Shown piece by piece: positions 55,732 to 63,700 of a DNA stretch of 64,000 nt (within the stretch, counting starts at the first letter, position 1; each line of letters opens with the position of its first letter). The stretch spans positions 1 to 64,000 of the forward strand of contig NZ_FNOZ01000014.1 of NCBI RefSeq assembly GCF_900107175.1, given 5' to 3'. The position numbers and the translations under genes were made by a program. Below the pieces are notes generated by a model. That model ran no database searches. It was not told where the DNA came from and was given only the letters and a program-made list of their open reading frames with translations. Source of the DNA: Modestobacter sp. DSM 44400 (lineage in GTDB: Bacteria; Actinomycetota; Actinomycetes; Mycobacteriales; Geodermatophilaceae).

Positions 55732-57117
55732 ATGTCAGCCACGCCGCCGTTCCGCCCCGGGACCCTCGCATCCGCCGCCCTGGACCGCCGCCGTTTCCTC
55801 GGCCTGGCCGGTCTCGGCCTGTCCGCTGCCGCCCTCGCCGCCTGCAGCGGTCCCTCGACCGCCCCCGGCGCCCGTGCGTCGGCCGCGGCCACCGGCATCG
55901 ACTACTCCGGGGTGAAGCCCGCCGCGGAGATCACCTGGTGGTCGAGCAACCCCGGCTCGTCGCAGGAGGTCTCCCAGCAGATCGTCGACGCCTTCCACGC
56001 CTCCCAGCCCGACATCAAGGTCAGCCTGGTCACCGCGGGCGCCAACTACGAGGAGATCGCGCAGAAGTTCCAGGCCGCGCAGTCCGGCGGCCAACTGCCG
56101 GACCTGATGGTCTTCTCCGACGTGTGGTGGTTCCGCTACTTCATGCAGGACTCGATCGTCCCGCTGGACCCGCTGATGGACGCCGTGGGCATCGAGACCG
56201 ACGACTACCGCGACTCGCTGCTGGCCGACTACCAGTACGAGGACTCCCAGTGGGCCATCCCGTGGGCCCGCTCGACGCCGCTCTTCTACTACAACAAGGC
56301 CCACTGGGCCGCCGCCGGCCTTCCCGACCGGTCGCCGAAGACCTGGGACGAGTTCAGTGAGTGGGCGCCGAAGCTGCAGGCGGCCGGCACCGGCGTCCAG
56401 CACGCCTTCCAGCACCCGGCGCTGGCCGGTTACGCGGGCTGGAGCTTCCAGAACAACCTGTGGGGCTGGGGTGGCGGCTGGTCGAAGAAGGGCTCGTTCG
56501 ACATCACCTGCAACTCCGAGCCGTCGGCGGCCGCGATCCAGTTCCTGCAGGACTCGGTCTACAAGAACGGCTGGGCCGGGGTCGCCAGCAACGACTCGGT
56601 CAACGACCTGACCGCCGGGGCGGCCAGCGCGACGATCGCCTCCACCGGCAGCCTGGTCACCGTCCTCAAGGCCGCCCAGTTCGACGTCGGCGCCGGTTTC
56701 CTGCCCGGTGGTCCGAAGGAGATTTCTCCCGTCTGCCCGACCGGTGGCGCCGGGGTGGGTATCCCCAAGGACATCCCCAAGGAGAACCAGCTCGCCGCGG
56801 CCACCTTCATCAAGTTCCTCACCTCGCCGGAGAACGCGGTCACCTTCTCCAAGGCCACCGGTTACCTGCCGGTGCGCAAGTCGGCCAAGGTCGACGACAT
56901 CATCGCCGCCGCCCCGCAGGCGAAAGTCGCGATCGAGCAGCTGGACGTGACCCGCCCGCAGGACTGGGCCCGCGTCTTCCTGCCCGGCGCCGACCAGGAG
57001 ATGGCCAAGACCTGCGCCAACATCCTGACCAGCCAGGCCGACGTACAGAGCGAGTTGGACGGGCTGAAGACGACCCTGGAGACGATCTACAACCGGGACG
57101 TCGCGCCGAACATCTGA
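55732..57117 (+). CDS. Extracellular solute-binding lipoprotein (family 1, sugar type)
   Basis: 461 residues. The Tat-like RRRFLGLAGLG motif and the lipobox AAC (Cys38, LAACSG) mark export and lipid anchoring. The SBP_bac_1 pattern includes EITWWSSNPGSSQEVSQQIV, AQSGGQLPDLMVFSDVWWF, WAIPWARSTPLFYYNKAHW and KATGYLPVRKSAK. The ATG at 55732 follows CAGGAGACCC. It completes the importer. Fifty-six bases separate it from tRNA-Sec. Confidence 0.93.
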   Translation: MSATPPFRPGTLASAALDRRRFLGLAGLGLSAAALAACSGPSTAPGARASAAATGIDYSGVKPAAEITWWSSNPGSSQEVSQQIVDAFHASQPDIKVSLVTAGANYEEIAQKFQAAQSGGQLPDLMVFSDVWWFRYFMQDSIVPLDPLMDAVGIETDDYRDSLLADYQYEDSQWAIPWARSTPLFYYNKAHWAAAGLPDRSPKTWDEFSEWAPKLQAAGTGVQHAFQHPALAGYAGWSFQNNLWGWGGGWSKKGSFDITCNSEPSAAAIQFLQDSVYKNGWAGVASNDSVNDLTAGAASATIASTGSLVTVLKAAQFDVGAGFLPGGPKEISPVCPTGGAGVGIPKDIPKENQLAAATFIKFLTSPENAVTFSKATGYLPVRKSAKVDDIIAAAPQAKVAIEQLDVTRPQDWARVFLPGADQEMAKTCANILTSQADVQSELDGLKTTLETIYNRDVAPNI

Positions 57118-57173
57118 CCGCTGGGGCCGGTCCCGTGCAGCACCGGGCCGGGGCCGGCCCTAAGCTCGCTCCC

Positions 57174-57269
57174 GGAGGCGTCAGGGTGTCTGGTGGCCCC
57201 CGCGGCCTCTAAAGCCGACGTGACCGAGCAGCTCGGTCAGGCGGGTTCGATTCCCGTCCGCCTCCGCCA
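57174..57269 (+). tRNA. selC: tRNA-Sec with anticodon CTA (reads UAG)
   Basis: 96 nt with the hallmarks of tRNA-Sec: an acceptor GGAGGCG/CGCCTCC, a discriminator G and encoded CCA (57267-57269), a T arm GGTTCGATTCC, and a long variable arm with a perfect 8-bp stem (TGACCGAG, CAG loop, CTCGGTCA). The anticodon stem CGGC/GCCG encloses the loop CTCTAAA, so with U33 at 57208 the anticodon is CTA (57209-57211), not the usual TCA. It therefore pairs with UAG. A TAAGCT hexamer at 57161-57166 places the transcript start at the first tRNA base. It lies between the ABC genes and the TAG-containing selenoprotein gene. Confidence 0.93.
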
Positions 57270-57475
57270 GCCACAGGGCCGGCCGGGAACCTCCCGGCCG
57301 GCCTTGCTCGTACCCACCGCCGGCACTGTTGCGCGCAACCCAATGGGCCACTACCGTCCGCCGGGGAGCGTGAGCCGGATCACAAACTGCGCAGCGCTCC
57401 TTGCGTCGAGCCGCCGGCGTCCGCCGTGCGGTCCGCCCGGGACGGCGCTGTCCCGGCCGCACGAGAGGCCCCCGC

Positions 57476-59152
57476 ATGACCGCACCTCCGCAGGCCGCCG
57501 GCACCGTCCACGTCGTCGACCCGTCCCCGCTGAACTGGCTTTTCATCACCTGGAACACCATGGAAGAGCCCATCCGGATCGACGAGGCCGGACGCGTCGT
57601 CTACTCCCTCGCCGAGTCCTCGGAATGGCTCGACGACCGGACCCTGGAGCTCCGGCTGCGCCGCGGGGTCCGCTTTCAGGACGGCGAGCACTTCACCGCC
57701 CACAACATCAAGCAGAACTTCGACGAGATGCAGCGCTGGGCGGCTCCCCACCCGCCGGGCACCTGGCTGAACTTCCCACCGCAGTCCACCGCCGAGGTCG
57801 TCGACGACCACGTCCTGCGTTTCCACTTCCCCGGCCCGGACGGGCTGGCCATCGGCAAGTTCCGCGGCTTCCACGTCGCCTCCTCCGCCTTCTGGAACGG
57901 CAAGGACGCCCCCGGCTTCGGCTACAAGAAGTTCGGCTCGGGAGAGGGCCACTGGTAGGTGATCGACGAGCCGGGCCCGTGGGGCACCGGTCCGTTCACC
58001 CTGGTCCAGGGTGCTTCGTCGATCACCACCCGCAACGTCGTCATGAGCGCGGACCCCTACCGCGCGTCCTGGTTCATCGAGAGCGAGCAGCGTGATCCGC
58101 AGGTCGTGCTGGAGGCCAACCCCGACCACTGGAACCGCGCGGCCCGCGGCCCCCGCATCGAGCGGGCCGTGTTCCGCAACGACGTGACGCCGGACGAGGC
58201 GCTGCGGCTGGTGTGCGACACCGAGGGCGAAGTCGACATCGTCACCGAGGTGTCACCGGCGGACGCCCAGCGGGTGCAGGACTCCGCGCACGCCCGCCTG
58301 GTCGTCTGTGACGCCAACCGGGTCCTCGTCGGGATCCTCAACCGCAACAGCGACGCGCCGCTCGACGACCTCGGCGTCCGCCGCGCGCTGAACATGGCCA
58401 TCGACCGGCAGGCGATCATCGAGCAGGGGCTGGCCGGGTATGCGTCGGTGATCCCGGCGCTGACCCCGAACTGGTGCAGTGGCTTCCCCGCCGGCGCGGT
58501 CCCTTACGAGCTGGACGCGGCGAGAGCCCGCGAGGCGTTCTCCCGCGGGTCCTGGCCTGCGCGCCGGCCGCTGCGGATCGCCACGCCCGAGCCGTTCGCC
58601 GGGATCGCGCACATGGTGGCAGCCAGCATCCGCTCGACCCTGGACCTGATGGTGGAGGTCATCGTGGTGCCTCCGGACCAGGCCCCGGGCGGTGCCCGGG
58701 CGCTGGTGGAGAAGAAGCTCGACCTGCCGTGGGACGTGCTGATCCACGCCTGGTTCGACCTCTCCTCCGAGGCGCCACCCGCCGCGGTGCACCGGGAGTT
58801 CTTCGGGCTAGACGGCGCCTTTCGGGCCGGCCCGCCGGACGACGCCTTCGACGCGCTGTTCGACGAGATGAAGGTGCAGCTGGACGGCGGGGCACTGGTT
58901 GCGGTGGCCGAGCGGATCGACGCGTACGTGCACGACCAGGCGCTGGCGCTGTTCATCTGCGCCCCGCAGGCGCTGTACGCGGTGAACGAGCACGTCACGT
59001 TCTCCCCGTACAAGACGACCTTCGAGCTCGCCGAGGTCACCGTCGACGACCGGCACTGGTCGGTCACCGGCGGTGGAGCGGAGCTCGGCGCACGGACCGC
59101 ACGGTCGCAGTCGAAGCCGGGCTTCGCCGGCGCGGCCGGCAACGCCTGCTGA
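57476..59152 (+). CDS. Solute-binding-protein-like selenoprotein with in-frame TAG (Sec161)
   Basis: One continuous frame of 558 codons with a single TAG at 57956-57958 (codon 161). Before it the protein reads YKKFGSGEGHW and directly after it VIDEPGPWGTGPFTLVQ, with no break in homology, so the TAG is read as an amino acid. The fold is SBP_bac_5 (peptide/nickel type): TLELRLRRGVRFQDGEHFTA, LDDLGVRRALNMAIDRQAII, FSPYKTTFELAEVTVDD. There is no signal peptide or lipobox, so it is probably cytoplasmic. A hairpin 6 nt after the TAG and the adjacent tRNA-Sec(CUA), selA and selB support selenocysteine. ATG 57476 follows GAGAGG. Annotation pipelines will split it into two genes (57476-57958 and 57959-59152). 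Confidence 0.85.
57965..57996 (+). promoter_or_regulatory. Bacterial SECIS-like hairpin
   Basis: It begins 6 nt after the TAG. Pairs: 57965-57968 with 57993-57996, one A-C mismatch (57969/57992), G-T at 57970/57991, CCGG (57971-57974) with CCGG (57987-57990), a bulged A at 57986, and GCCC/GGGC (57975-57978 with 57982-57985) closing a GTG apical loop. A G at the first loop position, 20 nt after the codon, satisfies the general bacterial SECIS rules bound by SelB. Confidence 0.7.
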
Positions 59153-59232
59153 CGCCGGCCGGCCCGGGCGGCGGATCCCCGCCCGGGCCGCCCTGCGCCG
59201 CTCCGGGCACCGACCTCCTACGCTCGGCGACG

Positions 59233-60561
59233 ATGACCGCCGACCCGAGCGCCGACCCCCGCCGACGGGTGCCGCGCACCGACACGCTGCTCGCCGAACC
59301 GCAGGTGGCCGCTGCCGCCGGCCGGCTCGGGCGCGAGCTGGTCAAAACGGCCGTGCAGACCGTGCAGACGCGGGTGCGCAGCGGTGACCTGCCCCCCGAG
59401 GACGCCGTCGCGGCCGTGCTGGCGGCGCTGCCCGGCACGGCCGGCAGCCTGCAGCCGGTGCTCAACGCCACCGGCGTCCTGGTGCACACCAACCTCGGCC
59501 GGGCCCCGCTGTCGGCCGCGGCGGTCGAGGCGGTGGTCGCCGCCAGCGGCACCACCGACGTCGAGCTGGACCTGGCCACCGGACGGCGCGGTCCCCGCGG
59601 CGAGGCGGCGCTGTCGGCGCTGCTGGCCGCCGTCCCCGCCGCCGAGGCCGCCCTCGTGGTCAACAACTGCGCGGCCGCCCTCGCGCTGGTCGCCACCTGC
59701 TTCTGCGCCGGCCGGGAGCTGGTCATCGCGCGCGGGGAGCTGGTGGAGATCGGCGACGGGTTCCGCATTCCCGAACTGCTCACCGCCACCGGGGCCCGGC
59801 TCCGCGAGGTCGGGACGACGAACCGCGTCGCGCTGGCCGACTACACCGCGGCGCTGACCCCGGACACCGGCGCGGTGCTCAAGGTGCACCCCTCCAACTT
59901 CGTCGTCCGCGGCTTCACCCGGGCCGTCGAGGTCGCCGAGCTGGCACCCGCGCTCGCCGGCACCGGCGTCCCGCTGGTCGCCGACGTCGGCTCCGGGCTG
60001 CTCCGCCCGCACCCGCTGCTGCCCGACGAGCCGGACCTGCAGACCGCTCTGGCCGACGGCGCGGACCTGGTGCTGGCCAGCGGCGACAAGCTGTTCGGCG
60101 GCCCGCAGGCCGGGTTGGTGCTCGGCCGCGCCGACCTCGTGCAGCGGTTGCGCCGCTCTCCGCTGTACCGCGCGCTGCGGGTCGACAAGACGACCCTGGC
60201 CGCGCTGGAGGCGACCCTGCGCGGACCGCAGCCGCCGGTTCACCAGATGCTCGACGCCGACCCAGACATGCTCCGGAAGCGGGCCAGGGCGCTGGCCGCC
60301 CGGCTGGTCGACGGCGGGCTGGACGCGGTCGCCGTCGCCTCCACCGCCCGGGTCGGCGGGGGAGGAGCCCCGGAGTTCGAACTGCCCAGCTGTGCCGTCT
60401 CGCTGCCTGCCGCCTTTGCCGAGCCGCTGCGCCGCGGACCGCGGCCGGTGGTCGGCCACCTCGCCGGGGACCGCACCCTGCTCGACCTGCGCAGCCTGCT
60501 CCCGGCCCAGGACGACGCCCTGGCCGACGCGGTGCTCGCGGTAGCGCAGCGGTGGACGTGA
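59233..60561 (+). CDS. selA: L-seryl-tRNA(Sec) selenium transferase
   Basis: 442 residues, PLP enzyme that converts Ser-tRNA(Sec) to Sec-tRNA(Sec). It shows NATGVLVHTNLGRAPLSAAA, ELDLATGRRGPRG, VNNCAAALALVATCF, EIGDGFRIPELL, VGTTNRVALADY, and the PLP lysine Lys286 in LASGDKLFGGPQAGL. The N-terminal ~65 residues are the tRNA-binding domain. The ATG at 59233 lies 8 nt after TACGCT. It overlaps selB by 4 bp. Confidence 0.96.
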   Translation: MTADPSADPRRRVPRTDTLLAEPQVAAAAGRLGRELVKTAVQTVQTRVRSGDLPPEDAVAAVLAALPGTAGSLQPVLNATGVLVHTNLGRAPLSAAAVEAVVAASGTTDVELDLATGRRGPRGEAALSALLAAVPAAEAALVVNNCAAALALVATCFCAGRELVIARGELVEIGDGFRIPELLTATGARLREVGTTNRVALADYTAALTPDTGAVLKVHPSNFVVRGFTRAVEVAELAPALAGTGVPLVADVGSGLLRPHPLLPDEPDLQTALADGADLVLASGDKLFGGPQAGLVLGRADLVQRLRRSPLYRALRVDKTTLAALEATLRGPQPPVHQMLDADPDMLRKRARALAARLVDGGLDAVAVASTARVGGGGAPEFELPSCAVSLPAAFAEPLRRGPRPVVGHLAGDRTLLDLRSLLPAQDDALADAVLAVAQRWT

Positions 60562-62318
60562 CCGGCGCCGGCATGGACGTCGTCGCCACTGCCGGGCACG
60601 TCGACCACGGCAAGTCCACGCTGGTCAAGGCACTGACCGGGATGGAGCCGGACCGCTGGGAGGAGGAGCGCCGCCGCGGGCTGACCATCGACCTGGGGTT
60701 CGCCTGGACGACGCTGCCTTCGGGTCGCCGACTGGCGGTCGTCGACGTCCCCGGGCACGAGAAGTTCGTCGGCAACATGCTGGCCGGCGTCGGCTCGGTG
60801 CCGGCCGCCCTCATCGTGGTTGCGGCGGACGACGGCTGGTCGGCGCAGACCGCCGAGCACGTCGCCGTCCTGGACGCCCTCGGCGTGCGGCACGGGCTGC
60901 TGGTCGTGACCAAGGCCGATGCCGCCGACCCGGCACCGGCGCTCGCCGACGCCCTGGACCGGCTGGCCGGCACGTCGCTGGGCAGACTGCCGGCCGTCGC
61001 GGCCAGCGCACGCACCGGCGCCGGCGTGCCCGAGGTCGCGGCGGCGCTGGAGTCGGTGCTGGCCGGGCTGCCCGCGCCGGACGTCACCGCGCCCGTGCGG
61101 CTGTGGGTCGACCGCGCCTTCACCATCCGCGGCGCCGGCACCGTGGTCACCGGCACGCTCGCCGCCGGCACCGTCGCGGTGAGTGACCGGCTGGAGCTCG
61201 GCGGGCGGCCGGTGACAGTGCGGGGGCTGCAGTCCCTCGGCGAGGCGGTGCCGACCGCGTCGGCCACCGCCCGGGTCGCGCTGAACCTGCGCGGCGTCGC
61301 GGTGGAGGAGGTCGCCCGTGGCGACGCCCTGCTGACCCCGGACGCCTTCCGGCGCACCGACGCCCTCGACGTCACGCTGGTCACGCCGGTCGAGGACCGG
61401 CTGCCGGCCGAGCTCGTCGTCCACGTGGGGTCGGCGACCGTCGCCGCGCGGGTGCGCCCACTCGACGGGTCGGCGCTGCGGCTGCGGCTGACCGAGCCGC
61501 TGCCGCTGCGGGTGGGCGACCGGCTGCTGCTGCGCGACCCCGGCACGCGCCGCGTGCTGGGCGCCGACGTGCGCGACGTCGACCCGCCGGAGCTGGGCCG
61601 GCGGGGGGCGGCCCGCACCCGCGCCGCCGAGCTCGCCGAACAGCCGCCGGGTGCGGGCGGGGCCCGCGCCGACCTGGCCCGGCGCCGGGTCGTGCGGCGG
61701 GTGGACTTCGTCGCGATGGGCTGGCCAGTGCCGCCCGAGGCGACGTCGACCGGGCCGTGGCTGCTGGCGCCGGGGCTGGTCGAGGAGCTCGCGGCCCGCG
61801 TGCTGCCGCTGGTGGCGGGCTACCGGAACCGGCTGCCGCTGGAGCCGGGGCCGCCGGTGGAGTGGGTGCGCCAGGAGCTCGGCCTGCCCGACGCCGAGCT
61901 GGTGGCCGGCGTCGTCCGGGCGCCACTGGCGCTGCGCGGCGGGCGGGTGGTGGTCGCCGGCGCCGGACTGCCGCCGGCGGTGCAGCGTGCCGTGGACGGC
62001 GTTCGGGCGCGACTGGCCGAGTCGCCGTTCGCCGCTCCGGAGGCCGGTGACCTGGCCGCCGCCGGGCTGGGTCCCCGTGAGCTGGCCGCCGCGGTGCGCG
62101 AGGAGCTACTGGTGCGGATCGCCGACGCCGTGTACCTGGCGCCCGGCGTCGAGGCAGAGGCGACGGCCCGGCTGGCGTCTGTGCCGCAGCCGTTCACCCT
62201 CAGCCAGGCCCGGACGGCGTGGGGGACCAGCCGCCGGGTCGCCGTCCCGCTGGCCGAGTGGCTCGACGCCCGCGGCGTCACCGAGCGGCTGCCGGACAAC
62301 ACCCGCCGACTGCGGTGA
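60558..62318 (+). CDS. selB: Selenocysteine-specific elongation factor SelB
   Basis: 586 residues from GTG 60558, which overlaps the selA stop (GTGA); ATG 60573 is the alternative. The GTPase domain has TAGHVDHGKSTLVKAL (G1), GLTIDLGF (G2), VVDVPGHEKF (G3) and VTKAD (G4). EF-Tu-like domains II and III follow (FTIRGAGTVVTGTL). From about residue 370 there are winged-helix repeats that bind the SECIS hairpin (EWVRQELGLPDAELVAGVVR; FTLSQARTAWGTSRRVAVPL). It delivers Sec-tRNA to recoded codons. Nothing in it contacts the anticodon in known SelB structures, which is compatible with a CUA tRNA. Confidence 0.95.
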   Translation: MTGAGMDVVATAGHVDHGKSTLVKALTGMEPDRWEEERRRGLTIDLGFAWTTLPSGRRLAVVDVPGHEKFVGNMLAGVGSVPAALIVVAADDGWSAQTAEHVAVLDALGVRHGLLVVTKADAADPAPALADALDRLAGTSLGRLPAVAASARTGAGVPEVAAALESVLAGLPAPDVTAPVRLWVDRAFTIRGAGTVVTGTLAAGTVAVSDRLELGGRPVTVRGLQSLGEAVPTASATARVALNLRGVAVEEVARGDALLTPDAFRRTDALDVTLVTPVEDRLPAELVVHVGSATVAARVRPLDGSALRLRLTEPLPLRVGDRLLLRDPGTRRVLGADVRDVDPPELGRRGAARTRAAELAEQPPGAGGARADLARRRVVRRVDFVAMGWPVPPEATSTGPWLLAPGLVEELAARVLPLVAGYRNRLPLEPGPPVEWVRQELGLPDAELVAGVVRAPLALRGGRVVVAGAGLPPAVQRAVDGVRARLAESPFAAPEAGDLAAAGLGPRELAAAVREELLVRIADAVYLAPGVEAEATARLASVPQPFTLSQARTAWGTSRRVAVPLAEWLDARGVTERLPDNTRRLR

Positions 62319-62809
62319 CCGGCGTCCGGGCCGCCGCGGCCACCGACCTGCCCGGCCTGGACGAGGCGCTCGGTGCACCGCCGGGTGTCCACCGTTCGCT
62401 GTTCGCCCGGCACGAGGCGGGGGAGGCGGTGCTGTTTCTCGCGTTCGGCGAAGACGGGTGTCCGGTGGGCAGCGGACTGCTCCGCTGGCGGGCGCGTGAG
62501 GACGTCGTCCGCACGGCCTTTCCCGGCGCACCGGAGCTGTCCAACCTCCAGGTCAGCCCGGCCGCGCGCGGCCGCGGCTCCGGATCGGCGCTGATCGAGG
62601 CGATCGCGGCGCGAGCCGCGTCCGCCGGCTGCCCGACCCTCGGGCTGGCCGTGGGCGACGAGAACCCGGGCGCGGCGCGGCTGTACCTGCGGCTCGGCTT
62701 CACCGAGAACGGACTGCGCTACGTCGACCGCTACAGCTGGACCGACCTCACCGGCGAGGCCCATGACGAGGCTGACCCGGTGCGGTACCTGGTCCGGTAC
62801 CTGCGCTGA
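62315..62809 (+). CDS. GNAT-family N-acetyltransferase
   Basis: 164 residues. TGVRAAAATDLPGLDEAL, LSNLQVSPAARGRGSGSALI (acetyl-CoA loop RGRGSG) and DENPGAARLYLRLGFTENGL are the GNAT core. The GTG start overlaps the selB stop by 4 bp, so it is cotranslated with the sel genes. A link to selenium metabolism is only suggested by position. Confidence 0.88.
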   Translation: MTGVRAAAATDLPGLDEALGAPPGVHRSLFARHEAGEAVLFLAFGEDGCPVGSGLLRWRAREDVVRTAFPGAPELSNLQVSPAARGRGSGSALIEAIAARAASAGCPTLGLAVGDENPGAARLYLRLGFTENGLRYVDRYSWTDLTGEAHDEADPVRYLVRYLR

Positions 62810-62851
62810 GGAACCCGCCGGTTTCCGGTCGGCTCCACCGGTGGCCGGGAG

Positions 62852-63013
62852 GGGCCTGCCGACCCGTTGGGGGTTCTCGACGAGCGGGCCGAAGTGGAAC
62901 TCGACGCAGGCCGTTGCGATCTTCTCCGGCAGGCGCAGCAGGTCGCGGGCAGCGCGAGCGGTGATCTGTATCTGATACGGCTCAGTGCCGTGCTCCGGCG
63001 TGAGCTCGCTCAC
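62852..63013 (-). pseudogene. Truncated RelE/ParE-type toxin
   Basis: 54 codons from a GTG that overlaps the antitoxin stop: SELTPEHGTEPYQIQITARA, ARDLLRLPEKIATACVEF, GPLVENPQRVGRPL, which is the first half of a RelE-family toxin. Beyond RPL the frame loses all similarity and runs antisense through the GNAT and selB genes. The second half, with the catalytic arginine/tyrosine strands, is gone, so the toxin is inactive. Confidence 0.7.
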
Positions 63014-63279
63014 CGGAACCCGGAGCGGGCGCTGATCTCGTCGTTGTCGGCGAACCGACCGGCTGCGGCGTCGGCCTGCCCTCCCGGACCGCCTTCGCGG
63101 CGCCGGGGGGTGTCGAGCATCTCCAAGGTCTCCTCGATGGAGGCGAGGTCGTCTACGGAGATGAGTACGGCGGCCGGGCGACCGTGTCGTGTGATGGTGA
63201 CCCGTTCGTGGGTGCGCTCGACATCGGTCACGTACTCAGACAGCCGGTCACGAGCCTCGCCCAGCGGCACAGCGCTCAT
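63010..63279 (-). CDS. Phd/YefM-type antitoxin
   Basis: 89 residues. SAVPLGEARDRLSEYVTDVE, RVTITRHGRPAAVLISVDDL and ETLEMLDTP are typical of the Phd/YefM fold, a DNA-binding antitoxin that neutralises RelE-type toxins. ATG 63279 is chosen over an in-frame upstream ATG at 63309 because it gives the family start. Its toxin partner downstream is truncated, leaving an orphan antitoxin. Confidence 0.85.
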   Translation of the reverse strand: MSAVPLGEARDRLSEYVTDVERTHERVTITRHGRPAAVLISVDDLASIEETLEMLDTPRRREGGPGGQADAAAGRFADNDEISARSGFR

Positions 63280-63496
63280 GGCGCTCAGGACAGCCAGAAG
63301 TACGGGCAAACACTACTGCTGCACGTGTCGCGACCCGACCTCGGATCCACTCGTCCGCGATCGGATACGGACCCACTGCCGGAAGGGCCCGACCTCACTG
63401 GCGTCTGGTCGGGCAGCGCGGCTGGTCGGCCGAGCGGTTCGGGGCCGTCCTCGCCGACGCCTGGACCCGGCTGATCTTGGCCTGACGGACGGGGGC

Positions 63497-63661
63497 TCAG
63501 CCCCCGGCGGCGCGGAGCAGCTGGTCGCGCTCGGCGTCCAGGTCGCGCTCGGGCAGCCGGCCGGTGTCGACGCTCTCGACCATGTCCTCCAGCCGCACCG
63601 GCACGGGCAGCTCCCGGAAGCGGCTTTCCCGGTCCTCCGCAGGCTGCGCCTGATGGGTCAT
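63497..63661 (-). CDS. Small charged protein of unknown function
   Basis: 54 residues: MTHQAQPAEDRESRFRELPV then PVRLEDMVESVDTGRLPERD and AERDQLLRAAGG. ATG at 63661, TGA at 63497-63499. It is rich in charged residues and probably helical; no family is recognised. It lies 39 bp after the enoyl-CoA hydratase gene on the same strand, so it may be cotranscribed. The inverted repeat GGGGGCTCAGCCCCC over its stop codon could act as a terminator. Confidence 0.55.
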   Translation of the reverse strand: MTHQAQPAEDRESRFRELPVPVRLEDMVESVDTGRLPERDLDAERDQLLRAAGG

Positions 63662-63700
63662 GGCGTCAGCGTCCGCGCCCCGGCGGCGGCTGACAAGCGG

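Noticed and set aside
57476-57958. Reading the first part of the TAG-containing gene as a complete 160-residue protein or as one half of a pseudogene
   Set aside because: The frame continues without any shift after TAG, both sides belong to one SBP fold, a SECIS-like hairpin follows, and the neighbouring tRNA-Sec has the matching CUA anticodon.
57956-57958. TAG as a pyrrolysine codon
   Set aside because: No pylS/pylB/pylC/pylD-like genes are present, and the CUA tRNA has the long variable arm of tRNA-Sec, not the compact tRNA-Pyl shape.
61820-63013. Toxin frame as a 397-residue protein
   Set aside because: Only the first ~54 codons resemble a toxin; the rest is antisense to the GNAT and selB genes.
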